From Gordonia polyisoprenivorans NBRC 16320 = JCM 10675 (lineage in GTDB: Bacteria; Actinomycetota; Actinomycetes; Mycobacteriales; Mycobacteriaceae): a stretch of 42,686 nt of DNA. Below, piece by piece: positions 16,747-24,499 of the stretch. The notes beneath the pieces were generated by a model. It was not told where the DNA came from. It saw only the letters and a program-made list of their open reading frames with translations, and did no database searches. Made by a program: the position numbers and the translations under genes. Each line of letters begins with the position of its first letter. Positions within the stretch are counted from its first letter, which is position 1. Location: positions 1 through 42,686 of the forward strand of contig NZ_BAEI01000005.1 of NCBI RefSeq assembly GCF_000241325.1, read 5' to 3'.

Positions 16747-18528
16747 GTGGTCTATCAACCGGGTGACTCGTTCGCCGGCTACACGATCACGAGACTGATC
16801 GGGCGTGGCGGGATGGGCGAGGTCTACCTGGCCCGACATCCCAGCCTGCCGCGCAACGAGGCGGTCAAGATCCTGCCGTCCGATCTCAGCCGCGACCCGA
16901 TGTTCCGGCAGCGATTCATGCGCGAGGCCGAACTCGCGTCGAGCATCGTGCATCCGAACATCGTGACCATCTACAACTCCGGCGAGTACGAGGGACATCT
17001 GTGGCTCGCCATGGAGTACATCGACGGGGTCGACGGCGGGGAGTTGTTGCGGCGCAGCCCCCGCGGGCTCAATCCCATGCTGGTGTCGGCGATCGCCACC
17101 GCGGTGGCGGCCGCCCTCGACGCCGCACATGCGCGTGGGCTACTGCACCGCGACGTCAAACCCGCCAACATCCTGATCGCCGAGAACGATTCCGCCGACG
17201 GCGGCGACACCGCCAGGCCGCCGCGGGTTCTGCTCGCCGACTTCGGGATCGCCAAATCGACCGGCGATGTCAGCAATCTGACCTCGGCCAACATGTTTCT
17301 CGGCACGGTGGCCTATGTGGCACCCGAACAGTTGCTGGGTGCCGAGGTCGACGGTCAGGCCGACCAGTACTCGCTGGCGGCCACCCTGTTCCAATTCCTG
17401 TGCGGCAGGCCGCCATTCGAGGGGACGAGTCAGGCCAACGTGATCGCCGCGCACCTGAGCAGCGCCCCGCCCGCGGTGTCGTCGTTGCGGCCGGGCACTT
17501 CTGCGGCCCTCGACGAGGTCATGCACCGCGCGTTGGCCAAGACACCGGGCGACCGGTTCGGCTCGTGCGGCGAACTCGCCGAACAACTCGGGCGTGCCCT
17601 GCGTGCCTCGCCCACCCGGGTCGGGACCCCGGTACCGGGGCCGACGGAGGTGATCCGGACCGCACGCCCGACGGTGTCGACACCACCCGTGGCACCGTCG
17701 GCACCACCGGTGTACCCGCCGCCGGTGCCCCAACCGCCGGTGTCCCCGTATGCGCCGCCGCCGCAGTACTTTCCGCAGTCCGCACCCTCGGGTGCATTCC
17801 CGGGCCAACCGAACCAGCCCGGCCAGCCAAGTCAACCCGGCCAGCCGAGTCACCCAGGTTTCACCGGTGGCTATCCGATGCCGCCTGTGCGACGTTCGCG
17901 CGGAACGGTGACGATCGTTCTGGTTTCGCTCGTGGCTCTGGTGGTCGTGATCATCGCCGGGGTGGTGGTGGCCAACTTGATCTCCGGCTCGTCCTCCGAC
18001 ACGACCGCGCGATCATCGGGCAGCGCGTCGACGACCGGTGCCGCACCCGGGACGACGACGCCCTACACCCGGCCGCCGGTGACCGAGGCACCCACCACCG
18101 TCACCAGCGCGAGTCAGATCACCGTGGGCAACTGCGTGCAGATCGGCCGAGACCGCGATGCGCAGGGCAATGTGTCGACGTCGAAGGTCGACTGCGCCAC
18201 TCCGGCGATGACCTTCTATGCGGCCGGTTTCATCGCCGATTCCGCCGACTGCCCCAACGACCACAACGCCAGCCTGACCTTCGGTGACTCAGGCGACAAA
18301 CTCTGTCTCACACCGAATTTCGTTCCGCAGGAGTGCTATCAGATCCCGAGTTCGGGCGGCTCGCTATCGGACTATCACGAGCTGGCGTGCGGGTCGGCCG
18401 CCGCGGCGGGCACCGTCGCCTTCCGCGTCACCAGCCGGTCCACGAGCGCGCTGACCTGCACGAGCGGTGAGGTGCGGTGGGCCTTCGAGCAGCCCCAGTC
18501 GCTGGGCTACTGTCTGGCGCAGGTGTAG
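16747..18528 (+). CDS. Transmembrane Ser/Thr protein kinase with a cysteine-rich sensor domain
   Basis: 593 residues from a GTG at 16747 with GAGGAGGG upstream. Kinase domain (~10-275): glycine loop GRGGMGEVYLAR, K41, HRDVKPAN with D136, DFGIAKS with D165, and APEQ; all catalytic residues are present. Then comes a Pro/Gln-rich linker (~300-380, repeated QPGQPS-type units), one membrane helix (~385-410) and an outer domain (~455-593) with paired cysteines. The kinase part resembles PknB/PknA-type Hanks kinases. The outer domain is not PASTA; it is the domain found alone in the preceding lipoprotein. The gap between the two genes is 160 bp, enough for a separate promoter. Confidence 0.93.
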   Translation: MVYQPGDSFAGYTITRLIGRGGMGEVYLARHPSLPRNEAVKILPSDLSRDPMFRQRFMREAELASSIVHPNIVTIYNSGEYEGHLWLAMEYIDGVDGGELLRRSPRGLNPMLVSAIATAVAAALDAAHARGLLHRDVKPANILIAENDSADGGDTARPPRVLLADFGIAKSTGDVSNLTSANMFLGTVAYVAPEQLLGAEVDGQADQYSLAATLFQFLCGRPPFEGTSQANVIAAHLSSAPPAVSSLRPGTSAALDEVMHRALAKTPGDRFGSCGELAEQLGRALRASPTRVGTPVPGPTEVIRTARPTVSTPPVAPSAPPVYPPPVPQPPVSPYAPPPQYFPQSAPSGAFPGQPNQPGQPSQPGQPSHPGFTGGYPMPPVRRSRGTVTIVLVSLVALVVVIIAGVVVANLISGSSSDTTARSSGSASTTGAAPGTTTPYTRPPVTEAPTTVTSASQITVGNCVQIGRDRDAQGNVSTSKVDCATPAMTFYAAGFIADSADCPNDHNASLTFGDSGDKLCLTPNFVPQECYQIPSSGGSLSDYHELACGSAAAAGTVAFRVTSRSTSALTCTSGEVRWAFEQPQSLGYCLAQV

Positions 18529-18531
18529 GCG

Positions 18532-20208
18532 TCAGCCCGCAGATTCTTCACCGATGGTGGGCCCGAGGAGGTCGTCGGCGTCGGTGATCCGGTAGGCGTA
18601 GCCCTGCTCGGCGAGGAAGCGCTGCCGGTGGGCGGCGTAGTCGGCGTCGAGGGTGTCGCGGGAGACCACCGAATAGAAGTGTGCTTGTCCGCCATCGGAT
18701 TTCGGTCGCAGTAGACGTCCGAGGCGCTGCGCTTCTTCCTGCCGGGAACCGAAGGTGCCCGACACCTGCACGGCCACCGACGCCTCGGGCAGATCGATCG
18801 AGAAGTTCGCGACCTTGGACACCACGAGGGTCTGCAACTCGCCGGACCGGAAGCGGTCGAACAGGGCCTCACGCTCCTTGTTCTTGGTCGATCCCTGGAT
18901 CACCGGGGCATCGAGTTCGCGGCCGAGTTCCTCGAGCTGGTCGATGTAGGCGCCGATGACCAGAGTCTGAGAATCCCTGTGGCGCGCCAGAATCGACCGC
19001 ACGACGTTGACCTTGGTGTGCGCCGTCGAGCAGAGCTTGTACTTCGCCTCGTTCTCGGCGACGGCGTACTGCAGTCGTTCCTCGTCGGTAAGGGTCACCC
19101 GCACCTCGATGCACTCGGCGGGCGCGATCCAGCCCTGGGCCTCGATGTCCTTCCAGGGCGCGTCGTAGCGCTTGGGGCCGATGAGGGAGAACACATCGCC
19201 CTCGCGGCCGTCCTCGCGGACCAGGGTCGCGGTGAGGCCGAGTCGTCGGCGGGACTGCAGGTCGGCGGTCATCCGGAACACCGGCGCCGGGAGCAGGTGC
19301 ACCTCGTCGTAGATGATCAGACCCCAGTCGCGGGAGTCGAAGAGATCGAGATTCTTGTACTCGCCCTTGGACTTTCGCGTCATCACCTGATAGGTGGCGA
19401 TGGTGACCGGACGGATCTCCTTGCGCTCACCCGAATATTCGCCGATCTCGTCCTCGGTCAGGGTGGTGCGGGCGACCAGCTCCCGTTTCCACTGACGGCC
19501 CGCAACGGTGTTGGTGACCAGGATGAGCGTGGTGGCACCGGCCTTGGCCATCGCCGCCGCGCCGACCATCGTCTTGCCCGCACCACACGGCAGCACCACG
19601 ACGCCCGAGCCGCCCGCCCAGAACGAGTCGGCGGCCATCTCCTGGTAGTCGCGCAGATGCCAGTCGCCCTGGTCGAGGCCGATCGGATGTGCCTCCCCGT
19701 CGACGTAACCCGCGAGGTCCTCGGCCGGCCAGCCGACCTTGAGCAGGATCTGCTTGAGTCGTCCGCGCTCGGACGGGTGCACGACGACGGTGTCGTCGTC
19801 GATGCGGGCGCCGAGCATCGGGGCGACCTTCTTGTTGCGCAGGATCTCCTCGAGCACCGCACGGTCGAGGCTCACCAGCGTCAGTCCGTGGACGGGACTC
19901 TTGACCAGTTGGAGCCGGCCGAACCGACCCATGGTGTCGACGATGTCCATCAGCAGCGGTTGCGGCACCGCGTAGCGCGAGAAGGTGACCAGCGCGTCGA
20001 CCACCTGCTCGGCGTCGTGGCCCGCGGCGCGCGCATTCCACAGCGCCAGGGGGGTCACCCGGTAGGTGTGCACGTGTTCGGGTGCGCGTTCGAGCTCGGC
20101 AAACGGGGCGATCGCCGCGCGAGCGGACGCCGCGTCGGGGTGATCGACCTCGAGTAGCAGCGTCTTGTCGGATTGCACGATCAGAGGTCCATCAGTCACC
20201 CGATCCAT
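18532..20208 (-). CDS. ercc3: XPB/ERCC3-type DNA helicase
   Basis: 558 residues from the ATG at 20208; a GTG at 20199 (reading VTDGPLIVQSDKT) is an equally good start that matches usual annotation of the family. Helicase motifs: Walker A PCGAGKT, DEVH box YDEVHLLPAP, GLTATL, and the C-terminal QEEAQRLGRLLRPK arginine-finger region. The N-terminal ~200 residues hold the damage-recognition-like part found in bacterial XPB. It is a 3'-5' DNA helicase thought to act in repair. In Mtb it neighbours Rv0862c; here a DHA2 exporter on the other strand lies between the two. Confidence 0.95.
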   Translation of the reverse strand: MDRVTDGPLIVQSDKTLLLEVDHPDAASARAAIAPFAELERAPEHVHTYRVTPLALWNARAAGHDAEQVVDALVTFSRYAVPQPLLMDIVDTMGRFGRLQLVKSPVHGLTLVSLDRAVLEEILRNKKVAPMLGARIDDDTVVVHPSERGRLKQILLKVGWPAEDLAGYVDGEAHPIGLDQGDWHLRDYQEMAADSFWAGGSGVVVLPCGAGKTMVGAAAMAKAGATTLILVTNTVAGRQWKRELVARTTLTEDEIGEYSGERKEIRPVTIATYQVMTRKSKGEYKNLDLFDSRDWGLIIYDEVHLLPAPVFRMTADLQSRRRLGLTATLVREDGREGDVFSLIGPKRYDAPWKDIEAQGWIAPAECIEVRVTLTDEERLQYAVAENEAKYKLCSTAHTKVNVVRSILARHRDSQTLVIGAYIDQLEELGRELDAPVIQGSTKNKEREALFDRFRSGELQTLVVSKVANFSIDLPEASVAVQVSGTFGSRQEEAQRLGRLLRPKSDGGQAHFYSVVSRDTLDADYAAHRQRFLAEQGYAYRITDADDLLGPTIGEESAG

Positions 20209-20360
20209 TGTCCAGGTGTCTGCACGTCGCGTCGAATCCCGATCGCGCCCTCCCCACTCGCGACGGCGCCCTCCCCGCCCGCGACGGCGCTCTTCACCAC
20301 GCCGACGGAGCCTCGTCGAGCGCTGTCGGGACTGAGCTGAGCGCTGTCGGCGCCGTGGCG

Positions 20361-20396
20361 AGCGCCGTGGGCGAAACAAGCGCCGTGGGCGAAACA
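20361..20396. repeat. Exact 18-bp tandem duplication in a repeat-rich intergenic region
   Basis: AGCGCCGTGGGCGAAACA occurs twice without change at 20361-20378 and 20379-20396. The surrounding 20247-20425 also holds GCGCTGTCGG three times and a ~21-bp GCGCCCTCCCC unit twice. The 395-bp gap (20209-20603) between the helicase and the exporter contains no convincing gene on either strand. Confidence 0.8.
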
Positions 20397-20500
20397 GTGG
20401 GCGCTGTCGGTGCCGATATGGCCGATATGCCCGTAATGGGGCGAGCTCCGAAACGTCCGGAATCAAAAGGAGTTTCGCCGTCGTGCCGGACGGCGTACGC

Positions 20501-20525
20501 TATCCGGAGTAAGGTCCTCCGGATA
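20501..20525. promoter_or_regulatory. Perfect 25-bp operator before the DHA2 exporter
   Basis: Arms TATCCGGAG (20501-20509) and CTCCGGATA (20517-20525) are fully complementary, with a 7-bp spacer TAAGGTC. It lies 79 bp before the exporter ATG, where a promoter would be. The form is that of a TetR-family drug-sensing repressor site, but no tetR gene lies beside it. Confidence 0.6.
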
Positions 20526-20603
20526 TTGGTCCGTGGATCACCACACCAGGTCGGTGCATCGCACCGACGCGTCCAACGCACGTCGACAAGAGCGAGTTCT
20601 CGA

Positions 20604-22112
20604 ATGTCCTCACCTGTTTCGCCCTCCGCCGAACCCGATCCCCGGCGGTGGAAGGCCCTCGTCTTCATCTGTCTGGCCCAGCTGATGGTGGTCCTCGACG
20701 GCACCGTCGTCCAGATCGCCCTGCCCGACGCCAAGGTCGACCTCGGTATCAGCGACGCCAACCAACAGTGGGTCATCACCGCATATGCCCTGGCCTTCGG
20801 TGGTTTGCTCCTGTTCGGCGGACGCATCGCCGACCTCTGGGGCCGTCGGCGCGCGCTGATGGTCGGCCTCGTCGGATTCGCCTTCGCCTCCGCGCTGGGC
20901 GGGGCGGCGGTCAACCAGGGGATGCTGTTCGGCGCGCGGGCACTGCAGGGTGCGTTCGGCGCGCTGCTCGCCCCGGCCGCGTTGTCGCTGCTGACCGTGA
21001 TGTTCACTGCGCCCAAGGAACGTGCCCGCGCCTTCGGTGTCTTCGGTGCGATCGCCGGTGGTGGCGCCGCGGTCGGCCTGCTGCTCGGTGGTCTGCTCAC
21101 CCAGACCCTCGACTGGCGCTGGACGATGTACATCAACGTGGTCTTCGCCGCGGTCGCGCTGTTCGGTGCGATCGTCGAGATCAAGGAGCCGCCCCGGGCC
21201 CACGACAACGCCACCCACCTCGACGTCCTCGGCGTCGTCTTGGGCGGCGGGGGACTGGCCCTGGTCGTGTACGGATTCAGTCGTGCGGCCGAGGAGGGCT
21301 GGGGTGACGCCGGGACCGTCATCTGCCTGATCGCCGCGGTGGTACTGCTCGCCGCGTTCGTCGGATGGCAGGCGCGTTACCGACATCCGTTGCTGCCCTT
21401 GCGGGTTGTCGCCGATCGCGCGCGCGGTGGGGCGTACCTGAGCGTCGCCATGTCGGTGATCGCGATGTTCGGCTCGTTCCTGTTCCTTACGCTCTACATG
21501 CAAGTGGTGCACCACTATTCGCCGCTGAGCGCCGGAGTTGCCTTCTTGCCCATGGTCGGTGGCATGCTGATCGGCTCCACCCAGATCGCGGCGCGCCTCA
21601 TCACCCGGGTGCCGCCACGGTTCCTGCTGGTGCCGGGTGCGCTCATCGCGGCCTGCGGAATGCTTCTGTTGAGCCAGATCTCGGCCGACTCCACCCGGTA
21701 CTGGAGCGTGATCTTCCCGGCTCTGTTCCTGCTCGGCTGCGGGATGGGCACGGTGTTCATGACCTCGATGAACCTCGCCACCTACGGCGTCGAGCCACGC
21801 GACGCCGGTGTGGCGTCGGCGATGGTCAACACCTCACAGCAGGTCGGCGGAGCCATCGGTACGGCCCTGCTGAACACGATCGCCGCCACCGCGACGGCCT
21901 CCTACATCACCGGCCACATGGCCTCGGTGCACGGACCGGCCGACGCGAAGGTGTTGCAGGCACAGGCCATGGTCCACGGTCAGAGCATCGGATTCTATGT
22001 CGCCGCAGCCATTCTCGCGGGTGTGGCGCTGGTGGCCGGGGTCCTGATCAACGTCCGGCGGCCGATCGGCGACGCACACGAGTCCGAGCCGGTCGCGGTG
22101 GCCGCGGGCTGA
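20604..22112 (+). CDS. DHA2-family (14-helix) MFS drug exporter
   Basis: 502 residues from the ATG at 20604; the frame is open upstream but includes the repeat tract and operator, so the longer version is rejected. Motifs: LDGTVVQIALP in helix 1, GGRIADLWGRRRAL (motif A), and GGAAVGLLLGG (motif C). Fourteen hydrophobic helices can be followed. QacA/EmrB-type proteins expel toxic organic compounds by proton antiport. It is a single gene on the plus strand inserted between XPB and the Rv0862c-like gene, which are neighbours in Mtb, and is probably controlled by the operator at 20501. Confidence 0.92.
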   Translation: MSSPVSPSAEPDPRRWKALVFICLAQLMVVLDGTVVQIALPDAKVDLGISDANQQWVITAYALAFGGLLLFGGRIADLWGRRRALMVGLVGFAFASALGGAAVNQGMLFGARALQGAFGALLAPAALSLLTVMFTAPKERARAFGVFGAIAGGGAAVGLLLGGLLTQTLDWRWTMYINVVFAAVALFGAIVEIKEPPRAHDNATHLDVLGVVLGGGGLALVVYGFSRAAEEGWGDAGTVICLIAAVVLLAAFVGWQARYRHPLLPLRVVADRARGGAYLSVAMSVIAMFGSFLFLTLYMQVVHHYSPLSAGVAFLPMVGGMLIGSTQIAARLITRVPPRFLLVPGALIAACGMLLLSQISADSTRYWSVIFPALFLLGCGMGTVFMTSMNLATYGVEPRDAGVASAMVNTSQQVGGAIGTALLNTIAATATASYITGHMASVHGPADAKVLQAQAMVHGQSIGFYVAAAILAGVALVAGVLINVRRPIGDAHESEPVAVAAG

Positions 22113-22134
22113 CCCGGGCGCTGATCGGCGCCGG

Positions 22135-24462
22135 TCAGCCGTCGAGCAGTTCGACGCTGGTGATGCGATGCAGCGAGAACCGCTGTTCGTCGTCGGTGCC
22201 GTCCTCGATCCCGATGAGCTGACCGGCGCCGAGGGTCTGCGGGGACACCACGTGTCGTGACGCGCTGCCATGCGCGTCGACGTAGCCGACGCGCAGTTTC
22301 CGGTTGGCGCGCAACGCCAATCGGATCAGCGCGGTCGTCGGCTCGCCACCCCCGGTGGCCCGCACCGACGCCGAGGCCGGCCCGGCTGCCGGGGTGGCGA
22401 CCGCGGCACGATCACCCGAGCGCACCCGGCCGACGACGGCGGCGATCTGATCGGGGCCGAGCGCCGCGCGACGTGGCGCCGCGGCCGGATGCCGCCGCGC
22501 GCGATTGGTGGCGACCCGGCTTCCTCGGTCACGCATGTCGACGAGCTCACCCGCCGAATCCTCACCGGCCGGGGCGAATCCGGCGGCGCGCAGAACGTCG
22601 AGCACATCACGGATCTCGCTGGGCGACACCGCAACCGTGGGTGCCAGCGCGCGGAGCGCCAGACGTTCGGTGGCATCACTGCGCAACACCGCCGCCAGGG
22701 TCGCGGCGTCCTCGCACCGGATGAACGACGAGGCGATCCCGACCCGGAGCGCACCGTGTCGGCGCGCCACGTCCTCGATCAGATAGGTCAGCGACTGCGG
22801 CACCGGAGTGCGGGAATGCGTGGTGAACATGGTGATCAGTTCGCTGCTGGACCGGCCGGCATCGAGCGCACGGCGCACACTGTCCTCGCTGATCCGGTAC
22901 ACCGATGCGGCGCCGCCGGATTCGAGGTCGGCCACCAGCTCCACCTGTTCGGCGAGTTCGGCGGTCATCGGTCCGGGCACGGTGATCGTCAGATCGGCCT
23001 GGGTGAGGAAATGATCGACCGGCGCCGGCAGTGCCTTGCGCATGGCGGCGAGCACCGCCGAATCGTCGTCGGCGGGATCGGCGTCGAGCACCGCCCGCCC
23101 GACCGTGGTCAACGCGTGATGCCCGACGACGCCGACCGCGCGCGCCTCGTCGAGCGTCGCACCGACCACCCGCGAGGTGAGACGACGCATCTGGTGCGGG
23201 TGATCCCAGCCGAGGGTGGCCACGAGCCCGGCGACCGACACCGGTGTCGCCGGCGCCGCCCGCCGCAGCGCGGTGAGGATGGTGCGACGCACGGTCGGGG
23301 CGTGGGAGTCGTAGATCTCGGCCGAGAGCGCCGGGATCGTGGTGCCGTCGCGGTCCGGCTCGCCGACCTGCCAGGCGTTGCGCGGCATCGTCAGCCAGGC
23401 CTCGAGCAGGGTGTGCCACTGGCGTTCCGGAGGCTGGTGCAGCCAGGTGTCCGACGTCGTCGTCGGGGCGAAGGCGTGCTCGCCGGTGTCGCCGGCCGGT
23501 GGGGGATCGGGAAAACCGGAGTCGATCAATCGTGCGTGACCGAGGAGCTCGACGATCAGTGCGAGCCGGGGCTGATCGAGGCCGGTGGTCTTGCTCAGGC
23601 GGCGTAACTCCCGCACGCCGAGGGCCCCCGACCGCAGGATCGCCGCCGGCGCCGACCCCAGTGCGCGGAGCACCGTGGTGGCGTGCCGGATCAGTTCCAG
23701 CGCCTCGCCACCACCTGCGGCGTCGATGTCGCGGGCCGAGAACCGGCGCGGCGCCGAGGAGTCGTCGGGTACCGGACGCGCGAGGGTGTCGGTGCGCAGG
23801 GCCGGTTCACCCCGCAGCAACTGCCCGGATTGTGCAGGGAGCTCGACGGTCTGGTGATCGATCCGTGCGAGCAGACCGTCGGCGATCAGGCGTGCGACCG
23901 GCGATTGCGGGTCGGCGTCGGGTGCCGCGTCGCGGCTGCGACCCAGCGCCGGGCCCCGGGAGAGCGCCGCGAGTAGTTCGCGCTGCCGCTCGTCGAGGGC
24001 GTCGAGACGCGACCGCAGGTCCTCGGGTGTCACGTGTGCGAGCGGGCCCGTCAGGTGCAGCCCGCGCCACGGCAGCGCCGAAGTCGCATTACCGGCGACG
24101 TGCAGGGCGTCGTCGGGGCCCCAGATCAGGGCGAGCCGACGCAGATGGGCGATGCGCTCGAGGATGTCGTCGTGCCCGGCGCGATCGGACAGAGCGTCGA
24201 GCACCGACGACGCCGACACCGTCGCCGCAGCCGGTGGGCCCGAGGAGATGATCACCTCGAGCACGGCGATGTCGAGCAGGTCGAGACGCTCGCCCGCCAG
24301 CGCGACCGACGCCGCGGAGAGCGCACGTTGCGCGAGAACGCGGCTGCCCTGCGGGGGCGGGGAGGCGAGGTCGGGACGCAGTGCGAACAGATCCGCCAAT
24401 TGATCGTCGGTGCGCGAGATCAGGTCGCCGGCAAGCCCGTCGGCCCGATCATCGGAACTCAT
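22135..24462 (-). CDS. Helicase-associated domain protein (Rv0862c-like)
   Basis: 775 residues. A helical N-terminal part is followed by the XPB/Ssl2-like 'helicase-associated' segment (region with RRAAPATPVSVAGLVATLGW, and LTITVPGPMTAELAEQVELV). A C-terminal ~60 residues resemble a degenerate WYL domain (RVGYVDAHGSASRHVVSPQT). There are no ATPase motifs, so it is not itself a helicase. Orthologues lie beside XPB in mycobacteria and may partner it in repair; this is association, not proof. A 37-bp gap separates it from the RCC1 kinase upstream on the same strand. Confidence 0.88.
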   Translation of the reverse strand: MSSDDRADGLAGDLISRTDDQLADLFALRPDLASPPPQGSRVLAQRALSAASVALAGERLDLLDIAVLEVIISSGPPAAATVSASSVLDALSDRAGHDDILERIAHLRRLALIWGPDDALHVAGNATSALPWRGLHLTGPLAHVTPEDLRSRLDALDERQRELLAALSRGPALGRSRDAAPDADPQSPVARLIADGLLARIDHQTVELPAQSGQLLRGEPALRTDTLARPVPDDSSAPRRFSARDIDAAGGGEALELIRHATTVLRALGSAPAAILRSGALGVRELRRLSKTTGLDQPRLALIVELLGHARLIDSGFPDPPPAGDTGEHAFAPTTTSDTWLHQPPERQWHTLLEAWLTMPRNAWQVGEPDRDGTTIPALSAEIYDSHAPTVRRTILTALRRAAPATPVSVAGLVATLGWDHPHQMRRLTSRVVGATLDEARAVGVVGHHALTTVGRAVLDADPADDDSAVLAAMRKALPAPVDHFLTQADLTITVPGPMTAELAEQVELVADLESGGAASVYRISEDSVRRALDAGRSSSELITMFTTHSRTPVPQSLTYLIEDVARRHGALRVGIASSFIRCEDAATLAAVLRSDATERLALRALAPTVAVSPSEIRDVLDVLRAAGFAPAGEDSAGELVDMRDRGSRVATNRARRHPAAAPRRAALGPDQIAAVVGRVRSGDRAAVATPAAGPASASVRATGGGEPTTALIRLALRANRKLRVGYVDAHGSASRHVVSPQTLGAGQLIGIEDGTDDEQRFSLHRITSVELLDG

Positions 24463-24499
24463 TCGGCCGATTCTACCGAGCGCGCCACACGACCCCTTC

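Noticed and set aside
20082..20603. 174-codon N-terminal extension of the DHA2 exporter
   Set aside because: It would overlap the helicase 5' end and include the repeat mosaic and the operator; homologous exporters begin close to 20604.
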